From: a bacterium | Lineage (GTDB): Bacteria; Zixibacteria; MSB-5A5; GN15; FEB-12 | Assembly (NCBI GenBank): GCA_020444475.1 | Contig: JAHLKV010000003.1 | Coordinates: 1 to 64,000, forward strand | Reading direction: 5' to 3' | DNA: 64,000 nt | Shown: positions 56,440-64,000 of the stretch, one piece after another | How the letters are laid out: each line of letters starts with the position of its first letter | Numbering within the stretch: the first letter of the stretch is position 1 | Position numbers and translations under genes: made by a program | The notes under the pieces: model-generated | Database searches by the model: none | The model's input: the letters and a program-made list of their open reading frames with translations, nothing else | Told to the model about the DNA's origin: nothing

Positions 56440-58047
56440 TTAGCGGACAAACCGACTGGGGTCGGTAATCGAGGCGGACAGGGCCGAAGCGGCAGCGGTG
56501 GCGGGCGAGCACATGAAGTAATCCCCCCGCTCGATCAACGCATCGGGAGCCGAGTCCCAGCCGCCGGTCGACAGGACTTTTTCCCCTTCGGCGAGTCCGC
56601 TTACGACGGCCTTGATGTACTGCTCGCTGCCGGGAGGCAGAACAACGGCGCCGGATTCGACGAATATACGGATCAGGCCTTTCTTCAGCGCCTCAAGATA
56701 GACCGACCGCGAGGCCGGCAGGATGAACAGCTGGCAGTCGGCGTGGACCCTGTTCCCCTTGAGAATCTCGGCGGCGATCCGGAGGTCATCGAATCGGCCG
56801 TTGCAGCAGTACCCGAGCACCACCCGACTGATCGTGACCCCTTCGCTTTCCTGCACCGGACGAATATCTTTCGGATCGGGACCGGGCGCCAGCTGGGGCA
56901 GGAGTTGGTCTATGGAGAGCTGGAACATCTGCTGGTACTCGGCATCTTTGTCGGGAAGAATCGGCTTGTAGTTGACCATGGTGCGGCCGGTGAGATAGCG
57001 ACGGATGGTGGCATCGTACGGACACAACGCCCCGGCAGCATCAATCGCCGAACTGCACCCGGCCAGGGTGAAGCGCTCGCTTATCGACATCTGGGAGACC
57101 ACCGAGCCGGCCAGTTCCAGCGTCGTATCGTGCGCGCCACTTTCGGCCAGTTTTTTGACGAGGAAGAGCGCGATATCGCGGGCATAGACACCGCGACCGC
57201 GTCGTCCGGAAACGGCCGCATACACGGTCGGCGGGACCGTCAGCGATATCCTGCCGCGCGCCCACATCTCGGCCAGGCAGTCGACGTCGACCGGTCGCGA
57301 CAGCGATCCCAGCGAGCCAAACGACACCGCCTCGGAATCGGTCGACAACGCCAGCGTACCCGGCACCAGATGGCCACGCTCCACCGCTACCTGATTGACG
57401 CCCCCTTCGCGAAGATCGTACATGGCGCGGATGCCCTGACGCTTGACGAACTCGCGCACTGAAGCCATATCGGCGCAGTCGGAGCAGTCACCATCGATCG
57501 AAAACTCATCGGGGGCCAGTACTATCTTGCCGGAATTCCACACGTACTCGACTCCGGCCTGACGAAACTTGCTGACGACCCTGGCGACATCGCCGTTAAC
57601 GACGACAACGTCGGGTTCGACTTCGACCGTCTGCCCCACCTCGACCTTTTCTTCGCCGGACGCTCTCGCAAACACCTTCTGGGCCACCGTCTGTTTGCCG
57701 TAGAGCGTGGCCGTGTGGATGCTCGGTCGGGAGCCGGGGAAATTGAACTCGAGCTGCTCGAGTTTCAGGAAGGCCGGTTTCTCGCGGATTCCGTAGCGAC
57801 GTCGCCAGTTGTAGAAAGCGGCTTTGGAGATGCCCAGTTCGAGCCCGCATTTTTCGTCGTCGCCGTAGCGTTCCCACAGATTGCGGATCTCGTTTTCGGA
57901 GAACTTGGGCAGTGAATACTTGGGGATGTTTTTCTTGCGACGCCAGTACGCGACCAGATAGGCGGGGACACCGCCGAGCCGCTCGCCGATTTTTTCGTCC
58001 GTCTTGTACAGCTTCTGCAGCTGCAGCAATTCGGTTTTGGTCGGCAT
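56440..58047 (-). CDS. Helix-turn-helix / aconitase-fold (LeuC-like) fusion, probably non-catalytic
   Basis: ATG 58047 gives 535 residues. Two helix-turn-helix repeats fill residues 1-80: AYLVAYWRRKKNIP and ISKAAFYNWRRRYGI. From about 105 the aconitase/LeuC fold begins (TVAQKVFARASGEEKVEVGQTVEVEPD). LeuC landmarks are altered: DSHTCTAGALG reads DSEAVSFGSLG, and GSCTNGR reads GYCCNGR (first Fe-S Cys retained). PGCSMC reads PGSEQY, so the second and third Fe-S cysteines are lost. It is probably a regulator that senses a metabolite rather than an isomerase. No LeuD partner is nearby. Confidence 0.85.
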   Translation of the reverse strand: MPTKTELLQLQKLYKTDEKIGERLGGVPAYLVAYWRRKKNIPKYSLPKFSENEIRNLWERYGDDEKCGLELGISKAAFYNWRRRYGIREKPAFLKLEQLEFNFPGSRPSIHTATLYGKQTVAQKVFARASGEEKVEVGQTVEVEPDVVVVNGDVARVVSKFRQAGVEYVWNSGKIVLAPDEFSIDGDCSDCADMASVREFVKRQGIRAMYDLREGGVNQVAVERGHLVPGTLALSTDSEAVSFGSLGSLSRPVDVDCLAEMWARGRISLTVPPTVYAAVSGRRGRGVYARDIALFLVKKLAESGAHDTTLELAGSVVSQMSISERFTLAGCSSAIDAAGALCPYDATIRRYLTGRTMVNYKPILPDKDAEYQQMFQLSIDQLLPQLAPGPDPKDIRPVQESEGVTISRVVLGYCCNGRFDDLRIAAEILKGNRVHADCQLFILPASRSVYLEALKKGLIRIFVESGAVVLPPGSEQYIKAVVSGLAEGEKVLSTGGWDSAPDALIERGDYFMCSPATAAASALSASITDPSRFVR

Positions 58048-58061
58048 TTTCTTTTTGGCGC

Positions 58062-58562
58062 TCACAGCTTGTCGAATTCCTTCCGGAGAGCCTCGTAGAC
58101 CGGATCGAGCGGCACCGACACGACTTTGACATTTCCCGTGACCAGCATAAACGACGTGTCCCCGTTCCAACGCGGCACGACATGCATATGCATATGCTCG
58201 GGAATGCCCGCCCCGGACGACCGCCCGATATTCATGCCGAGATTCTGCGAGTGCGGCTTGAGTACTTTGTTGATGATCCGATAGGTCTCCTGCGTCAGCG
58301 CCATCAACTCATTGCTTTCCTCTTCGGTCAGCTTGTCGAGCTTGGAGGTGTGGCGCTTGGGACAAATCATCGCGTGTCCCGTGTTGTAAGGAAACTTGTT
58401 CAGGATGACGAAACAGGTCTCTCCCCGATAGACGATGAGATTCTTCGCGGAGTCCTTTTTGGCCCGGAGGGCCTTGCATAAGGGACAGCCTTTCTCTTTC
58501 TTGGAAAGGACAAAAACGGAGCGCCACGGCGCCCAGAGAATTCGTTCGGCCATATTCGGCAA
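58062..58562 (-). CDS. HIT-family nucleotide hydrolase or transferase
   Basis: The 166-residue protein has the histidine triad HMHMHVVPRW near residues 125-134. N-terminal RILWAPWRSVFV and CPLCKAL are typical of the Ap4A phosphorylase/HIT subgroup, as is NKFPYNTGHAMICPKRH. The start is ATG 58562 or 58553. It overlaps nothing; the HTH/aconitase gene lies 14 bases downstream. Substrate is not certain: adenosine tetraphosphate or AMP-linked compounds. Confidence 0.92.
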   Translation of the reverse strand: MPNMAERILWAPWRSVFVLSKKEKGCPLCKALRAKKDSAKNLIVYRGETCFVILNKFPYNTGHAMICPKRHTSKLDKLTEEESNELMALTQETYRIINKVLKPHSQNLGMNIGRSSGAGIPEHMHMHVVPRWNGDTSFMLVTGNVKVVSVPLDPVYEALRKEFDKL

Positions 58563-58775
58563 TATAGTCAGCGTCGGGACGACAGGGAAGCGAAAAAAGA
58601 AAAACGTTAAATCCTATGCTATTGCCACGTAACCGGTTGAGCAGCAGAGACCGAAAACATGCGACCGGCGCGGGATTACGGCTTTGCTCGAGCTCCCATC
58701 TAATCACCTGATCTGCAAGCGATTGGGGAACCGGGACGACAGCTCGCAAACGACGGCCATAACCGAAAGGATCAT

Positions 58776-59642
58776 ATGCCTGAAAGAGTACTTGTAATCG
58801 GAGGCACCGGGATGCTCGGCCTGCCGGTCGCCGAACGACTCCGTCAGGACGGTTTCGACGTGACGATTATGTCGACCCGACCAGACGAGACCCAAAACCG
58901 ACTGGGCGACCGGTTTTCGATTGTCGGCGGCGATGTTTCCAGCCGTGAGTCCCTGCAAAAAGCAATCGACGGCCACGACTTCGTCTACCTCAATCTCAAC
59001 GCCAAACGCGACCCGGTACTCTACGAGCGGATCGAGATCGGCGGGTCAAGACTCGCGTCTGAGATTTCGAAAGAATGCGGTGTCAAGCGCATCATAGCCA
59101 TCACGGGAGCTTCGTCGAAAGGCGAAGAGAAGGGCATCATCTTTCTCGACGCCAAGGTTCGAGCGGAACGGGCGATTATCGAAAGCGGCGTGCCGTACAG
59201 CATCATGCGCGCCTCGTGGTTTTTCGAGTCCCTCCCCCATTTCATCCGCAACAACAAGCTGGTCTGGATCGGCAAGCAGCCGATTCCACGCGGCTGGCTG
59301 GCGGCGTCGGACTACGCCAGACAGGTGTCGGCGGCGTTCCGGAAACCCGAAGCGGCCAACAGGTGCTTCTATAATCTCGGGCCGGAGAAGATCACGATCG
59401 GCGACGCGGTGCGGAGATTCGGCGAAGTCTGCCACCCGGAGAAGAAAGCGCAGTCTACTCCGATCTGGATGGTGCGGCTGGCGGCGCTGGTTACTGGGCG
59501 TGAGGATTTCAGGACTGCCGCCGATTTCTTCGCCTACTTCGACAAACAGGACGAAGATGTCGACTCGTCGGAGACCGACCGCCTGCTTGGTCCGAACACC
59601 ACGACACTGGATCAGTGGCTGGTGGAATACAAGACATCCTGA
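58776..59642 (+). CDS. NAD(P)-binding atypical SDR / NmrA-like protein
   Basis: ATG 58776 follows GAAAGGATCAT. The 288-residue protein has a Rossmann start VLVIGGTGMLGLPVAERL (GxxGxxG) and DVTIMSTRPDET, then GGDVSSRESLQKAIDGHDFVYLN. There is no YxxxK catalytic pair, which is normal for NmrA-type sugar-binding or regulatory members. LAASDYARQVSAAF and GPEKITIGDAVRRFGEV are C-terminal elements. Possible roles are redox sensing or quinone/sugar metabolism. No operon partner. Confidence 0.87.
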   Translation: MPERVLVIGGTGMLGLPVAERLRQDGFDVTIMSTRPDETQNRLGDRFSIVGGDVSSRESLQKAIDGHDFVYLNLNAKRDPVLYERIEIGGSRLASEISKECGVKRIIAITGASSKGEEKGIIFLDAKVRAERAIIESGVPYSIMRASWFFESLPHFIRNNKLVWIGKQPIPRGWLAASDYARQVSAAFRKPEAANRCFYNLGPEKITIGDAVRRFGEVCHPEKKAQSTPIWMVRLAALVTGREDFRTAADFFAYFDKQDEDVDSSETDRLLGPNTTTLDQWLVEYKTS

Positions 59643-59662
59643 GGACCTGCGCCAAACGAAAA

Positions 59663-59690
59663 AGGACCGGTGCGTCACCGCACCGGTCCT
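59663..59690. terminator. Bidirectional terminator
   Basis: Perfect 12-base stem AGGACCGGTGCG/CGCACCGGTCCT with TCAC loop. AAAA lies before and TTATTTTC after, so it can serve both the SDR gene (plus) and the convergent DUF885 gene (minus). Confidence 0.88.
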
Positions 59691-59713
59691 CGTTATTTTC
59701 TATGCAGGAAGGT

Positions 59714-61426
59714 CTATAGCCCCATCGCCTCACGCACCAGCGCCGGCGGTATGGAACCTTCACTCAATAACTGGTCGTGGAATTCCCGCTCCGAAAACGC
59801 TTCACCGTCGCGCTCCATCATATCATCACGCAGCTGCTGAATCATCACCTTCCCGACCAGATAGCACATCTGGACGGTCGGCCGAAGGGTGTAGCGGCGG
59901 ACCTCGGTTCTGATATAGTCCTTGCCGGCCTCGGTCTCGATATCGAGGGTGCTGATCATCCAGTTCACGCACTCATCGTAGGTGAACTGCCCGGTGTGCA
60001 GCTTGACGTCGGCGACGATCCTCGCCGCGCGGAATCGGATGCCGCGAAGAGTGTTCAGCCACATGGCCGGATCGCTGTCGCCGTACAGCCCGGCATGGTA
60101 CATCATCTCTTCGCAATACAGCGCCCAGCCTTCGACCAGCAACAGGTCCTCCTGCCACATGCGCACCGGATCCTCGTTCATCCCGGCTATCTGCATTTGC
60201 AGGTGATGTCCCGGGTAGGCCTCGTGGACGACCGATCCCCGGAAGCCGCGACGGTGCACATAGCGATAACGCGCTTCGAGTTGCGCCCGGTCGAGATCTT
60301 CGGGCACCGGACGGATATAGAAATACCCGGTCTGATCGTCATCGAACGGTCCCGCGGGTTGATATGCGATTCCAGCCACCATCGAGCGGAGAAACGCCGG
60401 CGTCTCGATCACTTCGACCGGCGCAATATCTTCCGGCACCGACACGATATCGTTCATCTCAAGAAAGACCTTCACCTGGTTGACTTCCCACTGGTAATAG
60501 TCAAGCAGGTCCTGCCGCGTGAATGAGGCCGGTACAAACACCGAATCGGCCCCGTTCTGCTGGTTCTCTTCGACAAACGCCAGATAGTCGGTGTACTCGT
60601 TTTGCACTTCGGCGAGAAGGTTCTCTCCCATGCGAAGCAGCGAATCGGAGTCGTATGTCAGGAGATGGCCGTGTGACAGCATGTAATCGAAATTCTGTTT
60701 ACCGATCGCGAAACCGTGTTCATCGGTCCGCTTCAAACCGGTTAGATAGTTGCTGAACTCGGTCATCGCTTCGCGGGCGGCGGTGGAGTACCTGAGAATA
60801 TTGTCCGCTTCTTCGGGGAACTTGTTCATCAATTCGCCCGCCACCTGCGCGTAGAAATCGATACCGTCCGACAACGACTGCTGAGCGGTTGTGATGTAAA
60901 CCTCCGGCGTTTCGTTGATGTTCTTGCGGGCGGTCTCGAACAGATTCGGCACGGCCTTCATACGCTCCATAATCGAAAAGAGCCGGTCCGACAGCGGTGC
61001 ATGCTTGGCCAGCATCAACAGGTAGATGCCGTCCACCGCCTGATCGACATACAGCTGCGGCGATTTCTTGTACCAGCGGATCTTGTCCAGATCAAGCAGT
61101 ACCATATTCAGGTTGGCTTCGAGCAACCGATGGTTGATCCATTCGTTGGGATCGAGTTTGGACTGGGTGAACCGATGGAGAGATTTGTGGTGGTCTTTGA
61201 GTTTCGAGATCATCTTCTTGACTGAGCCCGACGAGTAGTCGGCGAAGCGGTGGTCGTAGCGATGGACACCCATCTGGGTAGCGTGGACCGGGTCGAACTC
61301 CTGGAGATCTCGAAGGATCTCGTCGGCGACCTTGGTGAACGCCTGATTTTCCGCCTGAAGCGGCGGGCTGTGCAGGACGACCGATAGAATCAGCAGCAGA
61401 AAAGCGTATGTCAGAAACCGAACCAT
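59714..61426 (-). CDS. DUF885 family secreted metallohydrolase-like protein
   Basis: ATG 61426 with AAGGAGG gives 570 residues with a signal peptide (FLTYAFLLLILSVVLHSPPLQA). The DUF885 features appear in order: FDPVHATQMGVHRYDHRFADYSSGS, LLSHGHLLTYDSDSLLRMGENLL and VVHEAYPGHHLQMQ near residue 425. EGWALYCEEMMYHAGLYG supplies the last metal ligands. HE-x3-GHH-like geometry resembles thermolysin-type zinc sites, though the family's substrate is not established. It is probably periplasmic. Confidence 0.9.
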   Translation of the reverse strand: MVRFLTYAFLLLILSVVLHSPPLQAENQAFTKVADEILRDLQEFDPVHATQMGVHRYDHRFADYSSGSVKKMISKLKDHHKSLHRFTQSKLDPNEWINHRLLEANLNMVLLDLDKIRWYKKSPQLYVDQAVDGIYLLMLAKHAPLSDRLFSIMERMKAVPNLFETARKNINETPEVYITTAQQSLSDGIDFYAQVAGELMNKFPEEADNILRYSTAAREAMTEFSNYLTGLKRTDEHGFAIGKQNFDYMLSHGHLLTYDSDSLLRMGENLLAEVQNEYTDYLAFVEENQQNGADSVFVPASFTRQDLLDYYQWEVNQVKVFLEMNDIVSVPEDIAPVEVIETPAFLRSMVAGIAYQPAGPFDDDQTGYFYIRPVPEDLDRAQLEARYRYVHRRGFRGSVVHEAYPGHHLQMQIAGMNEDPVRMWQEDLLLVEGWALYCEEMMYHAGLYGDSDPAMWLNTLRGIRFRAARIVADVKLHTGQFTYDECVNWMISTLDIETEAGKDYIRTEVRRYTLRPTVQMCYLVGKVMIQQLRDDMMERDGEAFSEREFHDQLLSEGSIPPALVREAMGL

Positions 61427-61486
61427 GTTGCCTCCTTGAAACAGATCGGCCAATATCCCATAAATGCCGATTGAACGCAAGCAGCC

Positions 61487-62842
61487 TTATTGTCGATACA
61501 ACAGACCCACCAACTCGATATGCATGGTGTGGGGAAACATATCGACCGGCCGCACTTCGTCCAGCCGATACCCCGCCGACACCAACTCCCCCGCATCCCG
61601 CGCGAACGTCGCCGGATTGCAGGAGATATACAGCAGCCGCGACGGCGCCAGTTCCAGCATGCGTTTGAGGGCTTTGGGGTGCAGCCCCGCACGCGGCGGA
61701 TCGACAATCACGGCCTCAAATTTTGTATCGTCATTTGCCAGCCGATTCAACAGGTCTTTCACATCCCCTTCGTAGAAAACGGCGTTGGTCACACCGTTGG
61801 CGGCCGCGTTCTCCCGCGCCGCCGCTACCGCATCGGCGACCAGCTCCACCCCGATCACACTCTGGACGCGCTCCGATGCGAGAATCCCGATCGACCCGGT
61901 CCCGCAATACAAATCCAGCAGCCGCTCGTTCCCGGTCGGCTTGAGCACGTCGAAACCGATCTCATACAATCGCTCGGCCTGGCGGCTGTTGGTCTGGAAA
62001 AAGGAATTGGCGCGGATGCGAAACACGAACCGTCCAAGCTTCTCTTCGACATACCCCGGACCATAGAGGACGTTCTCGATCTCTCCGGTGGCAATATTCG
62101 ACTTCTGACCGTTCTGGTTGTGGACGATGGTCACTACCTGCTCAAACCGCTCGGTAAGCCCTTTCACCAACTCATCGGAGAACGGAAACTCGCCGTAGTT
62201 GGTGACGACATTGACCAGCAGCTGTCCGGTGTTTTGTCCTTCGCGCATGACCAGGAACCGCATGTAGCCGTCGTGACGTGCGACATCGTAGACCGTCAGA
62301 TCATGCGCGCGAACGAACTCCCGCATCCAGGCGACCAACTCGTTGCAGACCGGCGAGGTCAGATGGCAGTGGTCGAGATCGAATATCGAATCCCACCGTC
62401 CGCGCTCATGCAGCCCCAGTGTGAACCCGCCCTCTTCGGTGACGTTAAACGAAAACTCCATCTTGTTGCGATAGGCGTACTGGTCGGGGGAACCGACAAC
62501 ATCGTGCACCACCACCGACTCCAGCTTGCCGATCCGGGCGATACACTGCAGCACCTGATCTTTCTTGTAGTGCAGCTGCTGCTCGTAGCTGAGGTCCTGC
62601 CAGGTACAGCCGCCGCAGATATCGAAATGAGCGCAGCGGGGTGCGATCCGAAGGTCGGACTTGCGAACGATCTCCTTCACTTTCGCCTGGCAATAGCGTG
62701 GCTTCGATTTGACGATCTCGGCCAGCACCAGTTCGCCGGGCAGCCCGCCGTTGCAGAACACGACTTTGCCGTCGAGCCGCCCCACCGACTTGCCGTCGAA
62801 CGCCAGGTCCTCTATCTCGATTTCCACGATTTTGGGAGTCAC
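61487..62842 (-). CDS. rlmD: 23S rRNA (uracil-5-)-methyltransferase, RumA/RlmD type
   Basis: The 451-residue methyltransferase has an N-terminal TRAM domain (IEIEDLAFDGKSVGRLDGKVVFCNGGLPGELV). The [4Fe-4S] pattern CAHFDICGGCTW has three of the cysteines; a fourth lies earlier or later. AdoMet motif LLDLYCGTGSIGILAS, then VDPPRAGLHPK and the catalytic cysteine in LLYISCNPATFARD. It adds 5-methyluridine to 23S rRNA (U1939 in E. coli). It follows the DUF885 gene's start upstream by 60 bases on the same strand. Confidence 0.95.
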   Translation of the reverse strand: MTPKIVEIEIEDLAFDGKSVGRLDGKVVFCNGGLPGELVLAEIVKSKPRYCQAKVKEIVRKSDLRIAPRCAHFDICGGCTWQDLSYEQQLHYKKDQVLQCIARIGKLESVVVHDVVGSPDQYAYRNKMEFSFNVTEEGGFTLGLHERGRWDSIFDLDHCHLTSPVCNELVAWMREFVRAHDLTVYDVARHDGYMRFLVMREGQNTGQLLVNVVTNYGEFPFSDELVKGLTERFEQVVTIVHNQNGQKSNIATGEIENVLYGPGYVEEKLGRFVFRIRANSFFQTNSRQAERLYEIGFDVLKPTGNERLLDLYCGTGSIGILASERVQSVIGVELVADAVAAARENAAANGVTNAVFYEGDVKDLLNRLANDDTKFEAVIVDPPRAGLHPKALKRMLELAPSRLLYISCNPATFARDAGELVSAGYRLDEVRPVDMFPHTMHIELVGLLYRQ

Positions 62843-62913
62843 CGGCAGTTCCTGTCTGTTGGAGTGTGTCGCGCCATAGTCGTTATACGTAAAAGGTGAG
62901 GGGAGTTTCGTTT

Positions 62914-63417
62914 TCAGGGGGCGCCCAATAACCGTCGCATTGTGTTGATGGTACCGAGATGCAGCGCCTCGTGGATCGTGAGAAAAGAGAGCGCCTCGAC
63001 AAACGTACGCAGCGTCTCATTGCCCGTCACCGTGATCGGCTCTACATAATCCCTGCCGTGCAGTGCGGGGAGATCGGCCCGAGAACGATCGAGCATCAGG
63101 TCGAGGTGAGAACGAGTTTCAGCGAAGTCCGGTGTGAAGTCATTCCACCCCGCCGGCGAGGTTCCCTTCGCGAACGAATCAAACCAGCGCTTCTCCAGCG
63201 GCGGCTCGACACCACACCTGAGATACAGCAGCGACGCCTGGACCGTGGCCAGATGTCCCGCCTGCCAGTGGATGTTGTTGCGGAGACCCCGAGGGATGGT
63301 CTCCCGAACATCCTCCGGTATGGCATCGATCGATACCATACACGCGGTGCGGAAGCGCGCGAAGCGGTCATACATTGATTCAATCGTCTGGCTGTACGAA
63401 TGAGCCATCGCGGTCAC
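62914..63417 (-). CDS. DinB-family metal-binding protein
   Basis: The 167-residue four-helix-bundle protein has the DinB histidine pattern NIHWQAGHLATVQ (near 48-60) and SFLTIHEALHLGTI (near 145-155). The GTG start overlaps the DedA stop (GTGA); an ATG three codons later is possible. DinB proteins include S-transferases for bacillithiol and others of unknown role. No thiol cofactor gene is nearby. Confidence 0.88.
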   Translation of the reverse strand: MTAMAHSYSQTIESMYDRFARFRTACMVSIDAIPEDVRETIPRGLRNNIHWQAGHLATVQASLLYLRCGVEPPLEKRWFDSFAKGTSPAGWNDFTPDFAETRSHLDLMLDRSRADLPALHGRDYVEPITVTGNETLRTFVEALSFLTIHEALHLGTINTMRRLLGAP

Positions 63418-64000
63418 ACCACCTTGATGATCAGGAAGCCGCCGATCAGCAGGAGCACGAACAGGATCGCCAGCAGATTGAAGTACTTGTCGATGAAGTC
63501 TGTAATGCGGGTGCCGTATTTCTCGAACAGCGTCCCGACCAGTCCGGCAACCACAAAAAACCGCGCTGAGCGACTGAGCGCCGAGGCGATCACAAAGACC
63601 AAGAAGTTCATTTCGAAAAAGCCCGCCGCGATCGTAAACACCTTGTACGGAATCGGTGTAAACCCGGCGATCCCCACCGCCCAGGCGCCGACCTTCATGC
63701 CGGCCACTTCCTTTTCGTTGAACCAGTAGCGCGCCGTCTCCAGCATCTGACTGGGATCACCGCCGGAGATAGCCGCGATCACGTCGAGTATCTTCGAACC
63801 GATCAACTCGAAGGCGCCGTACCCGATCAGATACCCGACCATCCCGCCTATGACGGACCCGATCGAACAGATCAGAGCGAACCGCACCCACTTGCGGTGA
63901 TCACCCATGCAGAGGGCGATCAAAAGCGGGTCCGGCGGGATGGGAAAAAAGGACGCTTCGGCAAGCGACAGGAAAAAAAGCGCCGTGCGGCTGTGTCGTG
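63414..64000 (-). CDS. DedA/YqaA-like membrane protein, start outside window
   Basis: Partial: the reading frame continues past the window's right edge. The visible part includes LFFLSLAEASFFPIPPDPLLIALCMGDHRKW at its N-terminal side and VGYLIGYGAFELIG, then AGFTPIPYKVFTIAAGFFEMNF and RSARFFVVAGLVGTLFEKYG. The F-x-P-I-P-x-(D/E) and FTPIPYK re-entrant motifs are characteristic of the DedA/SNARE-associated family of lipid transporters. It overlaps the dinB-type gene by 4 bases. Confidence 0.9.
   Translation of the reverse strand, partial: RHSRTALFFLSLAEASFFPIPPDPLLIALCMGDHRKWVRFALICSIGSVIGGMVGYLIGYGAFELIGSKILDVIAAISGGDPSQMLETARYWFNEKEVAGMKVGAWAVGIAGFTPIPYKVFTIAAGFFEMNFLVFVIASALSRSARFFVVAGLVGTLFEKYGTRITDFIDKYFNLLAILFVLLLIGGFLIIKVV

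Noticed and set aside
56440-58047. Functional LeuC (isopropylmalate isomerase large subunit)
   Set aside because: Two of three Fe-S cysteines and the DSH motif are gone, an HTH region is fused, and no leuD or other leu gene is near.
61490-62899. Open frame (469 codons) opposite rlmD
   Set aside because: Composition typical of an antisense frame; the methyltransferase motifs are all on the minus strand.

Overview
The window comes from a GC-rich, diderm bacterium. Lipopolysaccharide and capsule genes (kdsB, an lpxH-type hydrolase, a Wza-like exporter, a Wzz-like protein), an RND efflux system and beta-barrel-like proteins all imply an outer membrane. Secreted proteins end in dockerin-like repeats of the form D-x-N-x-D-G...DLxDLxxL. 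That, a DUF2723 membrane protein and the overall style suggest an FCB-group organism, possibly candidate phylum Zixibacteria. No rRNA or other decisive marker is present, so this placement is an inference.

Layout. 1-439 is a repeat-packed intergenic stretch. 440-4108 holds panC, membrane proteins and a DRG-like TGS GTPase. 4294-13749 is a minus-strand surface-polysaccharide cluster: SLBB exporter, Wzz-like protein, hexapeptide acyltransferase, DegT aminotransferase, GT4 glycosyltransferase, GNAT, polysaccharide-deacetylase-like protein and a second DegT aminotransferase. 13814-17077 holds a lipoprotein and gatC-kdsB-pyrG. 17238-20204 is a three-gene signalling cassette (PAS-like, degenerate NtrC-like AAA+, GAF-like). 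20212-32496 is mostly housekeeping (mltG, ruvX, rarA, hemW, lepB) with secreted or membrane proteins of unknown role. 32810-35593 is an accessory stretch: an AT-hook/winged-helix protein, an unusual tRNA, a small GIY-YIG-like protein, and a LysM/peptidoglycan-binding protein translationally coupled to a caspase-like protein. 35721-40741 is a heavy-metal RND efflux operon. 40909-48562 holds lepA and the tilS-hpt-ftsH-folP-cdaA block. 48890-64000 mixes purine synthesis (purL), lpxH, an orphan DNA methyltransferase, a selenocysteine-type peroxiredoxin between two paralogous envelope proteins, a helix-turn-helix/aconitase fusion, a HIT protein, an NAD-binding protein, a DUF885 protein, rlmD, dinB and a truncated DedA-like gene.

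Four observations stand out. (1) A peroxiredoxin has an in-frame TGA exactly where the peroxidatic cysteine belongs, which is best read as selenocysteine. (2) A tRNA has a leucine-like class II body but a UCU (arginine) anticodon. (3) A LeuC/aconitase-fold protein has lost two of three Fe-S ligands and carries two N-terminal helix-turn-helix repeats, suggesting a metabolite-sensing regulator. (4) A family of palindromes has the neighbouring gene's stop codon built into one end. Several other palindrome families fill the intergenic gaps. I see no CRISPR array, insertion sequence or prophage.
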